Origin: Phycisphaerae bacterium
GTDB lineage: Bacteria > Planctomycetota > Phycisphaerae > UBA1845 > UTPLA1
Direction of reading: 5' to 3'
DNA length: 48,038 nucleotides
Assembly: GCA_030432035.1 (NCBI GenBank)
Contig: JAUIHO010000005.1
Location: 1 to 48,038, forward strand
Part shown: positions 17,306 to 26,198 of the stretch, piece after piece
Layout of the letters: each line of letters starts with the position of its first letter
Numbering within the stretch: position 1 is the stretch's first letter
Notes under the pieces: model-generated
What the model was told of the DNA's origin: nothing
The model's input: only the letters and a program-made list of their open reading frames with translations
The model's database searches: none
Translations under genes and position numbers: made by a program

Positions 17306-20300
17306 ATGCGCTTCGTTTCACCATCGCTAGTGGCCGTCCTTGTTTCCGTCTCACTGGCGAATGCCAACGTGCCGCCCGATGCACCGACGATCACCGAACC
17401 GGTTACCGTCGGCTTAATCGTGAATCCGTCCGACGTGCACATGGAAACGGCACCGTTCGTCGACGCCGACCCCGGCGATTCGCACTTCTGCACCGACTGG
17501 GAGATTTGGTCGATAAGCCCGCTCGAACGCGTGTGGTTCGGCAGTTGCGTCACCGGCCCCGAAAAGGTACACGCGCACTTGGGCGACGGCGTGTTTCAAG
17601 GTGCCCTAACCGGCGAATCTCAGCTCGATTATGAAACGCAATACGAAGTGCGCGTGCGCTTCCGCGACGATAGCGGTGACGGCCCCACGGAATGGAGCGC
17701 TTACTCGACGCGCGCCTTTCAAACCGGGACGCAGACGCAAATCTTTCCGCTCGAACTCGATGACATTCTCGATACGCCGACGCCGACCTGGCGCGATACC
17801 AACGGTCTGGCAATCGACCTACCTGCTGGTACGCAATTACGCGTCGAGCAAAAAACCGGTTCGGCCGTGCTCGTCATCACCGGCGAAAACGGAATGCCCG
17901 ATACACTCGACAACCCCGGCCCATTAAGTGCGCACGAAGCATCACGCGTGCGGATATCCAGCATCGCTCCCACCCTCGCACTACCTGCGACGAACTTACA
18001 ATTCGTCACCGATGAGGGCGAATTGGAAAACGTTTACATTCCACCGGTAGGACTAGTCGGCGCTTCCGAAGCCGTGTTCTGGATTTCGGCCGGCGGTTCA
18101 ACGTTCGTTGGTAATGCCGCTCAAACCGAGCCGAACTTCTCCACGCTTGCGCGCAGCGCCCCCGTATCTTGGAACACCAACCTGCCCGGCTTTCAAATCG
18201 ACGTCATGGCAAGCGGCTTTCAGATGCCGGTCAACATCGCATTCGTTCCCTCGCCCTCGGCCGATCCAAACGCACCGTTGTATTACGTCACCGAGCTATA
18301 CGGCACGATCAAGGTCGTCACCAATGCCGGTGACGTCAGCGACTATGCCACCAACCTGTTGAACTTCTCGCCGACGGGTGCCTTCCCCGGCTCCGGCGAA
18401 CAAGGCGTTTCCGGTCTTGCGATCGACCCCGTTTCGGGCGATGTGTTCGCCGGCATGTTGTACGACGCGGGCGGGCCGCACTATCCCAAGGTCGTTCGCT
18501 TCTCCAGCAATGACGGCGGCTTAACCGCGACGACGCAAACCACGATCCTCGATATGGCCGGCGAATCGCAGGGCCAGTCGCACTTTATCTCCAACATGAC
18601 CATCGGCCCCGATGGCTTGCTCTACGTGCACATGGGCGACGGCTTCGATGCCTCGACCGGCCAGAACCTTAATTCGTTTCGCGGCAAGGTCCTTCGAATG
18701 AATCTCGACGGAACGGCCAACAGCGACAACCCGTTCTACGATGCGGGCAACGGAATATCGGCGCGCGACTACGTCTATGCCTACGGACTGCGCAACCCCT
18801 TCGGTGGTGCATGGCGCGCATCAGACGGTCGACATTACATGGTGGAGAACGGCCCCAGCCGCGACCGCATGTCGCAATTGGTCGAAGGCCGCAATTATTT
18901 ATGGAACGGTTCCGACCAAAGCATGGAGAATTTCGCGATCCATGTATGGAACCCCGCAACTGCACCGGTCAACATCGCGTTCATTCAACCCGAAACGTTC
19001 GGCGGCAGTGGTTACCCGGCCAGCATGTACGACATGGGGTTCGTTACCGAGTCTGGCCCGACATGGGCCAGCGGCCCGCAAGCGCGCGGCAAGCGCATTA
19101 CGATGTGGCAATACGACGGCAGCGGAAACGTCGTCGCAGGGCCGACCAACTTCATCGAATACAACGGCACCGGCAAAGCCACCGCCGTCGCGCTGGCAGC
19201 CGGCCCCGACGGTTTGTATTTCAGCGACTTTTATAAAGACCTTGATTACAACAGCCCGATCGAGCGCGGTGCGAACATTCTGCGCGTTAAGTTCGTCGGT
19301 ACGGCGGACTTCACGGCGGACGTCACCGAAGGCCAGGCCCCACTCACCGTACAGTTCACCGACACGTCGAGCGTAAACGGCGCAACGGCGTGGGCTTGGG
19401 ACTTTGGTGACGGCAACACGAGCGACCAACAAAATCCGCAACACACCTACACATCGAACGGCGGATACACCGTACAGTTGCAAGTGACCAGCCCCAGCGG
19501 TATTAGCACGATTCGCAAACCGGCGTTTGTCGTCGTCGGCAGCCGCATTCCGGTCGCGCTCATCGGCGGTGCGGGTTCGGCATCCGCATCGGACAACGCC
19601 ATCGCACAGTTCTTAAACGGCTTGGGGTATGACGTCACCTATTACGACGACGAGCCTGGCAACCGGCCCAGCGCGGCAACACTCGCCGCCGAGCAAGACC
19701 TCGTCATTATCTCTTCGACGGTTACGTCATCCAACATCGCCGGTGAATTCCGCAATCAGCCCGTGCCCGTGATTCACTGGGAAAGCGCGCTTAACTCGAC
19801 CGCCCGCGTTCCATTGGCGAGTTCCGGTCTCGTCGTCACCGATTCGCAAATCAATATTCTTGATAACACTCACCCGATTACGACCGGCCTTGCGCTCGGC
19901 ACCATCGACGCATTTACAACGCCGAGCTTGATGAGCATCGCACGCGCACCTCTCGGAACGGACGCCGCGCTGCTGGCCGCGCGTGGTGGCGATGCCAATA
20001 ACTACGCCATTATCGCAGTCGACACCGGCGACGAACTGCTCGACGGATACATCGCGCCTGACAAACGCGTGTATCTCTATCTCGAAGACGCCAGTTGGCT
20101 CAACGCGACGAATGCCACGCAACAAATCCTTCGACAGGCAGTCGAATGGACGGCGGGCACCGTGCTAAGTGCCCCGACCATTCAAATCATCGACCCGCTA
20201 GAAGGGCAAGCCGTCGTCGGTGATTCCGTTACGGTTGCTTGGGAGAAATCGGGCGACCTAAGCGCCGTCAACCACGTGCACGTGCAACTCGATAGCGACC

Positions 20301-21436
20301 CGATTGTCATGGTGCATGGCCAAGCAACAACGCTCACCATTGAAAACGTCGCCCCCGGTCCGCACACGGTCACCGTCAATCTCGTCGACATCAACCACCA
20401 ACCGTTGCTCAATGTCGAAGCAACAGACATCGTCAACTTCGCGCAACAAGCCGCTATCGAACCGACCGAATCGATTGCGATCGACCTACCGTTCAACTGG
20501 AACGGCGCCCTGCATCTGGGCGAAGGTGGCGACGCGGACGATGCCGATGGCTACCGCTCGATATCCGATCGCGGTTTCTATATGGGCCAGGTCGATTCGC
20601 CGGGCGGCGGCGCTTATGCCATCGTGAACAACGGTATGACCTATGCGTTTGCTTCCGATGCCGGGCCACAACTCGACTTGATCATGCTTGGTTCGCGTCG
20701 CCCCGGCGGTGGCACCAACGGTTGGGACGACGTAGACGACAATGACGAATTCGGTGTCGTGCCAAACTGGGATCTCGGCGGTATCGCTACCAACACCGAA
20801 GTTGTTGCACCGATTAGTCCATCGATCGCATTGGATGAATCGTTCGATTTGGGCGTGCTCTACCATGCGTCCAACGGCGGCGCATCGTTTGACGCAAAGC
20901 TCGGCTTCGAAGATGCCACGTCGATTACGGTAACGCTTGAAGCCGCCGATTGGTTTGCCGACTTCGACCCGACCGTGCCCGCGCCCGACGCGGGCGTTGC
21001 AACCCAAACGACCTTGCCCGGCCCGCTTAGCGGTGGCGATGGATTCCTTGCGGCCGGTGGCTACGACGCGCCGTTTGTCGATGGCCCGCTCAACCTGATG
21101 GAAGCTCGCATTACCTCGGCATCGTTGCTCGATGACCTCGGCTTTGACGTCGCCGGTCGACAGTTGAATTCGATCACGTTCAACAATCCCGTCGCCGGAT
21201 TCGGGTCGGTCATCGCGATTTACGCGACCAGCGTGAACACCGCCCTTTGCGCAACACCCGGCGACGTCAACGACGACGGTGAAGCGAACTTGGCGGACAT
21301 CGCTCGCTTCGTTGAACTGCAACTGGATGCAACCGGTGCCACGGAAACGGAGACCTGCGCCGCCGACCTTAACGACGACGCAGCCATCGATGGTCGGGAT
21401 ATCGCGTCGTTCGTGGATATTTTGATCGCACCGTAG
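17306..21436 (+). CDS. Giant secreted sugar dehydrogenase-like protein with PKD, ThuA-like, shared module and dockerin
   Basis: A 1,376-residue exported protein with a short signal peptide (about 1-20). The N-terminal region is fibronectin-like. Residues about 293-665 resemble the glucose/sorbosone dehydrogenase beta propeller: GFQMPVNIAFVPSP, GEQGVSGLAIDP, NMTIGPDGLLYVHMGDG, GKVLRMNLDG and YAYGLRNPFG, the last typical of PQQ-dependent aldose dehydrogenases. A PKD domain follows (about 667-745, WDFGDGNTS), then a ThuA/amidotransferase-like domain (about 750-955) with VALIGGAG and HPITTG, and an Ig-like domain (about 957-1048). The module shared with the previous gene covers 1057-1314. The end is a dockerin-like pair with GDVNDDGEANLAD and ADLNDDAAIDGRD. 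PQQ or calcium binding was not checked residue by residue. It may oxidise sugars at the cell surface, but this is inference. Confidence 0.88.
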   Translation: MRFVSPSLVAVLVSVSLANANVPPDAPTITEPVTVGLIVNPSDVHMETAPFVDADPGDSHFCTDWEIWSISPLERVWFGSCVTGPEKVHAHLGDGVFQGALTGESQLDYETQYEVRVRFRDDSGDGPTEWSAYSTRAFQTGTQTQIFPLELDDILDTPTPTWRDTNGLAIDLPAGTQLRVEQKTGSAVLVITGENGMPDTLDNPGPLSAHEASRVRISSIAPTLALPATNLQFVTDEGELENVYIPPVGLVGASEAVFWISAGGSTFVGNAAQTEPNFSTLARSAPVSWNTNLPGFQIDVMASGFQMPVNIAFVPSPSADPNAPLYYVTELYGTIKVVTNAGDVSDYATNLLNFSPTGAFPGSGEQGVSGLAIDPVSGDVFAGMLYDAGGPHYPKVVRFSSNDGGLTATTQTTILDMAGESQGQSHFISNMTIGPDGLLYVHMGDGFDASTGQNLNSFRGKVLRMNLDGTANSDNPFYDAGNGISARDYVYAYGLRNPFGGAWRASDGRHYMVENGPSRDRMSQLVEGRNYLWNGSDQSMENFAIHVWNPATAPVNIAFIQPETFGGSGYPASMYDMGFVTESGPTWASGPQARGKRITMWQYDGSGNVVAGPTNFIEYNGTGKATAVALAAGPDGLYFSDFYKDLDYNSPIERGANILRVKFVGTADFTADVTEGQAPLTVQFTDTSSVNGATAWAWDFGDGNTSDQQNPQHTYTSNGGYTVQLQVTSPSGISTIRKPAFVVVGSRIPVALIGGAGSASASDNAIAQFLNGLGYDVTYYDDEPGNRPSAATLAAEQDLVIISSTVTSSNIAGEFRNQPVPVIHWESALNSTARVPLASSGLVVTDSQINILDNTHPITTGLALGTIDAFTTPSLMSIARAPLGTDAALLAARGGDANNYAIIAVDTGDELLDGYIAPDKRVYLYLEDASWLNATNATQQILRQAVEWTAGTVLSAPTIQIIDPLEGQAVVGDSVTVAWEKSGDLSAVNHVHVQLDSDPIVMVHGQATTLTIENVAPGPHTVTVNLVDINHQPLLNVEATDIVNFAQQAAIEPTESIAIDLPFNWNGALHLGEGGDADDADGYRSISDRGFYMGQVDSPGGGAYAIVNNGMTYAFASDAGPQLDLIMLGSRRPGGGTNGWDDVDDNDEFGVVPNWDLGGIATNTEVVAPISPSIALDESFDLGVLYHASNGGASFDAKLGFEDATSITVTLEAADWFADFDPTVPAPDAGVATQTTLPGPLSGGDGFLAAGGYDAPFVDGPLNLMEARITSASLLDDLGFDVAGRQLNSITFNNPVAGFGSVIAIYATSVNTALCATPGDVNDDGEANLADIARFVELQLDATGATETETCAADLNDDAAIDGRDIASFVDILIAP
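20474..21247 (+). repeat. Unassigned ~250-residue module, copy C
   Basis: Third copy of the module, in a gene that otherwise shares no domains with its neighbour except the dockerin. The conserved points are NWNG, GYRSISDRG, MGQ, DWFAD, GVATQ, PGPLSGGDGF, PLNLMEA and LNSITF. It again sits directly before the dockerin, as copy B does. Confidence 0.75.
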
Positions 21437-21500
21437 GGGAAGATTGCGAATCGTCGATTCGGCGTCTCGCTCAACTGTCGCGATTTCAATCCAATCATGA

Positions 21501-21543
21501 AAAAGGCACCGCGTTCATATTTTGAACGCGGTGCCTTTTGTTT
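21501..21543. terminator. Bidirectional rho-independent terminator between convergent genes
   Basis: A 16 bp perfect stem (AAAAGGCACCGCGTTC with GAACGCGGTGCCTTTT) and a 7-base loop. T-tracts are present in both directions, fitting its place between the plus-strand giant gene (ends 21436) and the minus-strand polX gene (ends 21568). Confidence 0.92.
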
Positions 21544-21567
21544 TGATCATCCCTCGTTGCGTAACCG

Positions 21568-23295
21568 TCACCCCTCCCGCTTCTTCTTTATCCAACTCCG
21601 CAACTTCGGCAGCGGCCATGCGTTGATGACGTCATCCGCCGTCGCGCGACCGCGGCGCGCCGTGGCGACGCCGTAATGGATTTGCTCGAACTGTGCCGGA
21701 GCGTGCGCGTCCGTGTTGATGCCTATTTTCACGCCGGCTTCCAGCGCCATGCGAATATACACGTCGCGCAGATCGAGGCGCTGCCACGACGAGTTGCACT
21801 CTAGCGCCGTGCCCGTCTCCGCGGCTTTGGCGACGATCGCTTCCATATCCAAATCCATCGCATCGCGACGGTTAATCAATCGCGTCGTCGGGTGACCGAT
21901 CAGATTGATATGCGGGTTCTCCATCGCAGCACAAATACGCTTGGTCGCCTTGTCGCGCGACTGTCGCATACCCGAGTGCACGCTTGCGACCACAAAATCG
22001 CACGCCGCCAACAGGTTGTCCGGATAGTCGAGTTTGCCGTCGGCCAGAATGTCGCACTCGCAACCCACCAGCAGCGTCAACGTATCCAAACTTTCGTTAA
22101 GCTTCTTGACCTTCTCGATCTGTCGCCACATGCGATCGATGCTCAGCCCATTCGCCACGGCGCTCGACTTACTATGGTCGGTGATGCACAGATATTCGTA
22201 ACCGCGCTCGGCAGCGGCCGCAGCCATCGTCGCCGCGTCTTCCTTGCCGTCGCTGGCCGTCGTATGCGAATGCAAATCGCCGCGAATATCGTCCACAGTG
22301 ATCAAAGACGGCAACTTGTCCAAATCAAACTCGCCGCGATCTTCGCGCAGCTCCGGCGGATAATGAGGCAACTTCAGCTTCTTATAAATGCCCGCTTCGT
22401 CCTTCCCGGCTAGTTGCTTATCGTCGCCGTCGAACAAGCCCCACTCATTTAGCTTCCATCCCTTCTTCACGGCCATCTCGCGCACACGCACGTTATGCTC
22501 TTTGCTGCCGGTGAAATATTGCAGCGCCGCGCCGAACGACTTCGCCGGCACCACGCGACAATCGACCTGAATATCGACGCCGTCGCGCCGCTGCACGAGA
22601 ACCGAGCCTTTGGTATCACCTTGTGCCAGAATCTTCTCAACGCACGGCAGGCCGCAAAACGCATCCACGATTTTCTTGCCGTCGTCGGACTCGCACAAAA
22701 TATCGATATCGCCAATCGTCTCGCAGCCGCGCCGCAGTGAACCGGCCACTTCGATTTGCTTTAAGCCCGTCGCTTCGCGCAACTGCCGCACCAACTCATC
22801 CGCCAACGGTCTCGCCAAGCCCATCGGCGTGCGGTCGCCGCTCTTTTCGGCAAAGGCGATGCCGTCGGCGATCTGCTCGACGCTCTTCTTGCCCATGCCC
22901 TTGAGCTCAGCCAACTCGCCCGATTCGATCACGCGTTTTAAATCATCGAGGCTCTCGACCTTCAACTCTTTCCACACCAGCGCGACCTTCTTCGGCCCCA
23001 TGCCGGGAATGTTCAACAGCGCGGGGAGGCCCTTGGGCACCTTCTCCAGCAACTCCTGATGGGCCGGAATCTTGCCGTCGGCCAGATACGCCTCGATCTT
23101 TTCGACGCTGCTCTTGCCGACGCCGTCGAGGTCGCCGAGCTTGCCATCGGCCGCCAATTGCTCGACATCCTTTGTCAGATCTTTGAGTGTGCGGCTGACC
23201 TTGCGATAGGAGTTCACGCGAAACGCCGACTCGCCGGTGATCTCGAGCAGGTCGGCGATTTCATCGAAAATGGCGGAAAGTTCGGCGTTTTTCAT
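21568..23295 (-). CDS. polX: DNA polymerase X family / PHP phosphoesterase (PolX)
   Basis: A 575-residue bacterial family X repair polymerase with a C-terminal PHP nuclease. The N-terminal part holds helix-hairpin-helix units (LDGVGKSSVEKI about 56-67, IPGMGPKKV about 96-104, LKGMGKKSVEQI about 131-142). The nucleotidyltransferase core shows GSLRRG (185-190) and GDIDIL (195-200) with catalytic Asp196 and Asp198, and a third acid near Asp245. The PHP domain begins with DLHSHTTASDG (340-350), followed by CITDHSKS, HSGM and a final NTDAHAP. Length matches known PolX proteins of 570-580 residues. It acts in gap filling and 3'-5' exonuclease repair. No operon partner is evident; phosphofructokinase lies upstream on the same strand after a 180 bp gap. 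Confidence 0.96.
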   Translation of the reverse strand: MKNAELSAIFDEIADLLEITGESAFRVNSYRKVSRTLKDLTKDVEQLAADGKLGDLDGVGKSSVEKIEAYLADGKIPAHQELLEKVPKGLPALLNIPGMGPKKVALVWKELKVESLDDLKRVIESGELAELKGMGKKSVEQIADGIAFAEKSGDRTPMGLARPLADELVRQLREATGLKQIEVAGSLRRGCETIGDIDILCESDDGKKIVDAFCGLPCVEKILAQGDTKGSVLVQRRDGVDIQVDCRVVPAKSFGAALQYFTGSKEHNVRVREMAVKKGWKLNEWGLFDGDDKQLAGKDEAGIYKKLKLPHYPPELREDRGEFDLDKLPSLITVDDIRGDLHSHTTASDGKEDAATMAAAAAERGYEYLCITDHSKSSAVANGLSIDRMWRQIEKVKKLNESLDTLTLLVGCECDILADGKLDYPDNLLAACDFVVASVHSGMRQSRDKATKRICAAMENPHINLIGHPTTRLINRRDAMDLDMEAIVAKAAETGTALECNSSWQRLDLRDVYIRMALEAGVKIGINTDAHAPAQFEQIHYGVATARRGRATADDVINAWPLPKLRSWIKKKREG

Positions 23296-23477
23296 GGATA
23301 GAAATATAGCCGCGCTCGAGGGGTTTGGTAAGGTGGCTTAAAGGTCATCGTTACGAGTCAAATTGGCCCGTCCATCGTCGCGAAACGGCAAGCCGCCATC
23401 AAGTTCGCGTGTCTATCCTGTCGGCTACTCGGCAGCCAATTGTCTCAGGGCCAGAGGTTAGCATTCTACCAAAGCCC

Positions 23478-24578
23478 CTAATCCCCCATGCACGTGCCCA
23501 CCGACCGGGCGACCGCAACCAACTCATCATCCGGATTCACCAAACGCTGCTGATTCGCGACTGAGTCGATCGGTACGTGGCCGAGTTGTGCGTTTTGCAT
23601 TACGACGAGTTCGTTGTATTGCTTGTTCGCGAGCAACTCGATCGCCGCGTGGCCGAATCGTGTCGCCAACACGCGATCGTCGGCACATGGGCTGCCGCCG
23701 CGCTGGACGTGCCCCAAGACGACCGCCCGCGATTCGATGTGCGTCAATTCTTCCAATTCATCGCGCAATACGTGAGCCACGCCGCCCAAGCGAATTGCAT
23801 CGGGGCTGTCGGCGATGCGCCGTTTGATCGTCTGCACGCCGCCGACGGGCTTGGCACCTTCCGATATCGCGATAATCGTAAAGTGCTTACCGTGCAGCTT
23901 GCGGTCGTAACATTTCGCAACAATCTTATCGATGTCGTATGGAATCTCGGGGATCAGGATCACATCGCTGCCACTGGCAATGCCCGCGTTCAGCGTAAGC
24001 CAGCCCGCGTTACGCCCCATCAACTCAACCAGAATAATGCGATGATGGCTTGCCGCCGTCGTGTGTACACGGTCCAGCGCGTCGGTCGCGATCTCAACGG
24101 CCGTTTGAAAACCGAACGTTAAATCGCTCGACATAATGTCGTTATCGATCGTCTTCGGCACGCCGACGAAGCGACCGCCCATTTCGATCATCGTCGCGGC
24201 ACACGACATGGTCCCGTCGCCTCCGATCACGACCACTGCATCGAGATCGTGCTCGCGATAATGCTTCATCGCCTGTTCGCGCACGTCTTTCCAAATCGGT
24301 TCGCCGTCCTTGTCTTTTCCGACGGCAAAGCGCGAAGGATTGGCCTTGTTGCTCGTACCTAGGATGGTGCCGCCCCTCGTCAGGATATTGCTGCATTGAT
24401 CCCAAGCCAGCGGCTGGATGTTATTTTCGATCAACCCAAGAAAACCGTCGCGAATGCCGTAGCACTCCCAACCGTAATCGTTCATAGCGGTCTTCGTCAC
24501 GGCTCGAATGACCGCATTGATCCCCGGACAATCGCCGCCACCCGTAAGCACGCCGATGCGTTTAATGTCGTTGTTCAT
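23478..24578 (-). CDS. pfkA: 6-phosphofructokinase
   Basis: A 366-residue phosphofructokinase that makes fructose 1,6-bisphosphate from fructose 6-phosphate in glycolysis. Motifs: LTGGGDCPGIN (11-21), GGDGT (119-123), PKTIDND (141-147) with catalytic Asp145, ELMGRNAGWL and HVQRGGSP. The residue after the GGD motif is Gly122, as in ATP-dependent enzymes. Lys142 in PKTIDND matches PPi-type and some group III ATP enzymes, where E. coli has Gly. Known families with this Gly/Lys mix include actinobacterial-type ATP enzymes, so ATP is more likely, but the phosphoryl donor is not settled. Start ATG 24578 precedes the fold directly. It stands alone on the minus strand. It could feed on products of the PTS region, but they are 12 kb apart. 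Confidence 0.95.
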   Translation of the reverse strand: MNNDIKRIGVLTGGGDCPGINAVIRAVTKTAMNDYGWECYGIRDGFLGLIENNIQPLAWDQCSNILTRGGTILGTSNKANPSRFAVGKDKDGEPIWKDVREQAMKHYREHDLDAVVVIGGDGTMSCAATMIEMGGRFVGVPKTIDNDIMSSDLTFGFQTAVEIATDALDRVHTTAASHHRIILVELMGRNAGWLTLNAGIASGSDVILIPEIPYDIDKIVAKCYDRKLHGKHFTIIAISEGAKPVGGVQTIKRRIADSPDAIRLGGVAHVLRDELEELTHIESRAVVLGHVQRGGSPCADDRVLATRFGHAAIELLANKQYNELVVMQNAQLGHVPIDSVANQQRLVNPDDELVAVARSVGTCMGD

Positions 24579-24662
24579 GTTGGGTATTTAAATATGACGA
24601 CGGGACGGGGGCAATTAGATTGTATTTGGCATTAACAAATGGAAAATCATTTACAACCGGGC

Positions 24663-24694
24663 GGTAGGTCAGGTGATAACCAGACGCTGCCACC
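24663..24694 (+). repeat. Hairpin repeat family B, copy 1
   Basis: Shares GTAGGTCAGG...CAGACG.TGCCACC with 25287-25318. The stem is GTC-A-GGT with ACC-A-GAC closed by a GATA loop. Relative to copy 2, one C-G pair has become T-A, a compensating change, and one A-T pair has become an A-A mismatch. Confidence 0.6.
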
Positions 24695-24780
24695 GGCGAT
24701 GCAAAAAGACGAGCTTTCTTTGGTGTGCATGGCGTGGCGTACTCCAACGCATGCTAAACCTATCAACCCTCATCCACACA

Positions 24781-25176
24781 TCACAAAACCACATCCAGAT
24801 ACGACCCCGGCGGCACCATACCGTCGTCCGCCTTCCCCACCATCTCATCACCCGACGCGGCATGCCCCAACGGCATCATAAACGGCCAATAGCGCCGCTG
24901 CGTTGGCAGCTCAAATCGCTCGACGTCGCCGCCTTCCAACTCGATCCGCTGCGCGGCGATGCGCAGAGCGCGCAGCTCGAGGTAATCCGCAAACGAGACC
25001 AATCCGCCGCTCGCTTCGTATCGATCGTTATCGCAATAATCGAAGAACCCCAGCTTGCCACACGTCCGCCACCGAAACGCGAGCACGTCGGCCAACGAAT
25101 AACGCGAATACACCGCAGCCGCATGATGGTACGCGGGCGGTAACGGATTAACGCCGATGGGATTGATCTTGGACAT
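24781..25176 (-). CDS. Uncharacterised small protein (131 residues)
   Basis: I do not recognise this protein. It begins MSKINPIGVNPLPPAYHHAAAV and has a natural amino acid mix with a middle part rich in Leu, Ala, Arg and Glu (FADYLELRALRIAAQRIELEGG), which could be a helix. There is no signal peptide, no membrane segment and no Cys pair pattern. A frame shifted by one base on the same strand (24876-25205) is Arg/Ser-rich and looks like a shadow, so I took this one. No strong ribosome binding site is seen before the ATG; GGGAAGAA lies about 13 bases upstream. Its position between pfkA and the 193-residue gene, flanked by repeats of family B, suggests a stand-alone gene. The GVNPLPPA string also appears in the Kelch-type protein at 27886-29298. 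Confidence 0.5.
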   Translation of the reverse strand: MSKINPIGVNPLPPAYHHAAAVYSRYSLADVLAFRWRTCGKLGFFDYCDNDRYEASGGLVSFADYLELRALRIAAQRIELEGGDVERFELPTQRRYWPFMMPLGHAASGDEMVGKADDGMVPPGSYLDVVL

Positions 25177-25286
25177 GATTGACGAGGTTCTTCCCGTTCA
25201 ATCATTCCGAAGATGCATACAAAAGTGAAGGTTCGGCGCGTCGCTAGGACTGATAAGTCGAGTGAGGCTGATAATGCACCGCACGC

Positions 25287-25318
25287 CGTAGGTCAGGCGA
25301 AAGCCTGACGGTGCCACC
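25287..25318 (+). repeat. Hairpin repeat family B, copy 2
   Basis: GTCAGGC (25292-25298) and GCCTGAC (25303-25309) form a perfect 7 bp stem around a GAAA loop, a stable GNRA-type loop. The flanks GTAG and GGTGCCACC match copy 1 at 24663-24694. Confidence 0.65.
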
Positions 25319-25434
25319 AGCAAATTGGTGCTACAGAGGACGTCAAATAGACCATCTATCGCGCCCTGTTCGTTGCACGGTACGCCATCCATTGCCGGGG
25401 GGACCATCCCTTGCCATGTGCCCTGCCCTTCACC

Positions 25435-25478
25435 GGGTGCCCCATCCTTCGCGGTAGCGAAGGTGGGGGAATCGATAG
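25435..25478 (+). repeat. Palindromic repeat family A, copy 1
   Basis: Core GTGCCCCATCC then TTCGC, a GGTA loop, GCGAAGG and TGGGGGAATCG. The stem CCTTCGC/GCGAAGG is extended by CCCCA/TGGGG with one bulged T. Related copies are at 46353-46400, 46436-46482 and, more diverged, 43513-43549. Confidence 0.7.
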
Positions 25479-25530
25479 CCCATCAGGCTCCATTCGCGTC
25501 CACTCAATGGTGCGTCGCCCAAACGAAAAG

Positions 25531-26112
25531 TTAACGACGCTTATATTCCTTCATTCGATCAGCAATTTGTTGATTCTTCCGCTGAAAGAATTCGACAAGC
25601 GGTTCCTCTTCCACTCGATCAACAACCACGCCCCACGCCCAATCCACGTATATCATTTGATGGCACTCGGCAACTGCCACAAGCGCCTTGGCCATTCGCC
25701 GGATCGCATTCGAATCTTCTTCAAACATGTTCGTCCAGATATGCGTGACAAACCCGGCAGCATTCCAATCCGCAAACACCACACAAGACTCGGATAGTCC
25801 CCACGCCTTTACGGCTTTACACCGCTCGCGGTAACTGCTGTAGCCGGTATAAACCCGATCGAACGCGGGAAGGTGTGAAGCGATCTGCAATGCCAGCACA
25901 TCGATCTCGATTTCGCGAGCGTCGAGTTCATAGTGGCCGTCGTCGCGAAGATAAATATCCGTCCAACCGACACCGTCAGGTGAACGGTGCCGCTCGGAGT
26001 GCTCGGCAATCTTGGCCAACTCGGACTGAAGGAACGGCAATGCGGCCGCAGGCAGAATTTGCTGCTGACAATAGTCGTCTTCGTGAAAATAGACTTTGCG
26101 CCGCCAGAACAT
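25531..26112 (-). CDS. Uncharacterised protein (193 residues)
   Basis: I do not recognise a family. The start ATG is at 26112. The protein starts MFWRRKVYFHEDDYCQQQILP and has a balanced, well-structured composition with many aromatic residues (YFHEDDY, WTDIYLRDDGHYELD, YTGYSSYRER, YVDWAWGVVVDRVEEEP). No signal peptide or membrane helix is visible, so it should be cytoplasmic. The C terminus is charged (FFQRKNQQIADRMKEYKRR) and probably helical. It sits between the repeat-filled region and the tRNA-Pro gene on the same strand. No neighbour suggests a role. The long frame, sense codon use and natural composition support it as a real gene. Confidence 0.72.
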   Translation of the reverse strand: MFWRRKVYFHEDDYCQQQILPAAALPFLQSELAKIAEHSERHRSPDGVGWTDIYLRDDGHYELDAREIEIDVLALQIASHLPAFDRVYTGYSSYRERCKAVKAWGLSESCVVFADWNAAGFVTHIWTNMFEEDSNAIRRMAKALVAVAECHQMIYVDWAWGVVVDRVEEEPLVEFFQRKNQQIADRMKEYKRR

Positions 26113-26198
26113 TGGTCAAGATCCCCCGATTCGAGGGGTGAAAGGGAAGAAATCTAAAAACTTGGGTATCGGTGGAATTGATTTCGAAGGATGTTTAA

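Larger units (their letters stand above)
25177..25530. other. 354 bp intergenic region filled with repeats
   Basis: No gene is supported here. It contains family B copy 2 (25287-25318), a family A palindrome (25435-25478) and a degenerate stretch related to family A around 25383-25434. The whole area looks like accumulated palindromic repeats. Confidence 0.6.

Noticed and set aside
20486..21322. 278-residue minus-strand frame opposite the dehydrogenase-like giant gene
   Set aside because: Shadow of the coding strand, Val/Arg/Gly-rich without domains.
23478..24578. 1-phosphofructokinase (FruK) for the PTS
   Set aside because: Motifs GGDGT and PKTIDND belong to the PfkA family, whereas FruK is a ribokinase-type PfkB protein.
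24876..25205. 109-residue minus-strand frame overlapping the 131-residue gene
   Set aside because: Arg/Ser-rich composition typical of a shifted frame; the 131-residue frame has natural composition.
25287..25318. GNRA-loop hairpin as a riboswitch or small RNA
   Set aside because: A second copy with matching flanks makes a dispersed repeat more likely, and there is no adjacent promoter or ligand-domain structure.
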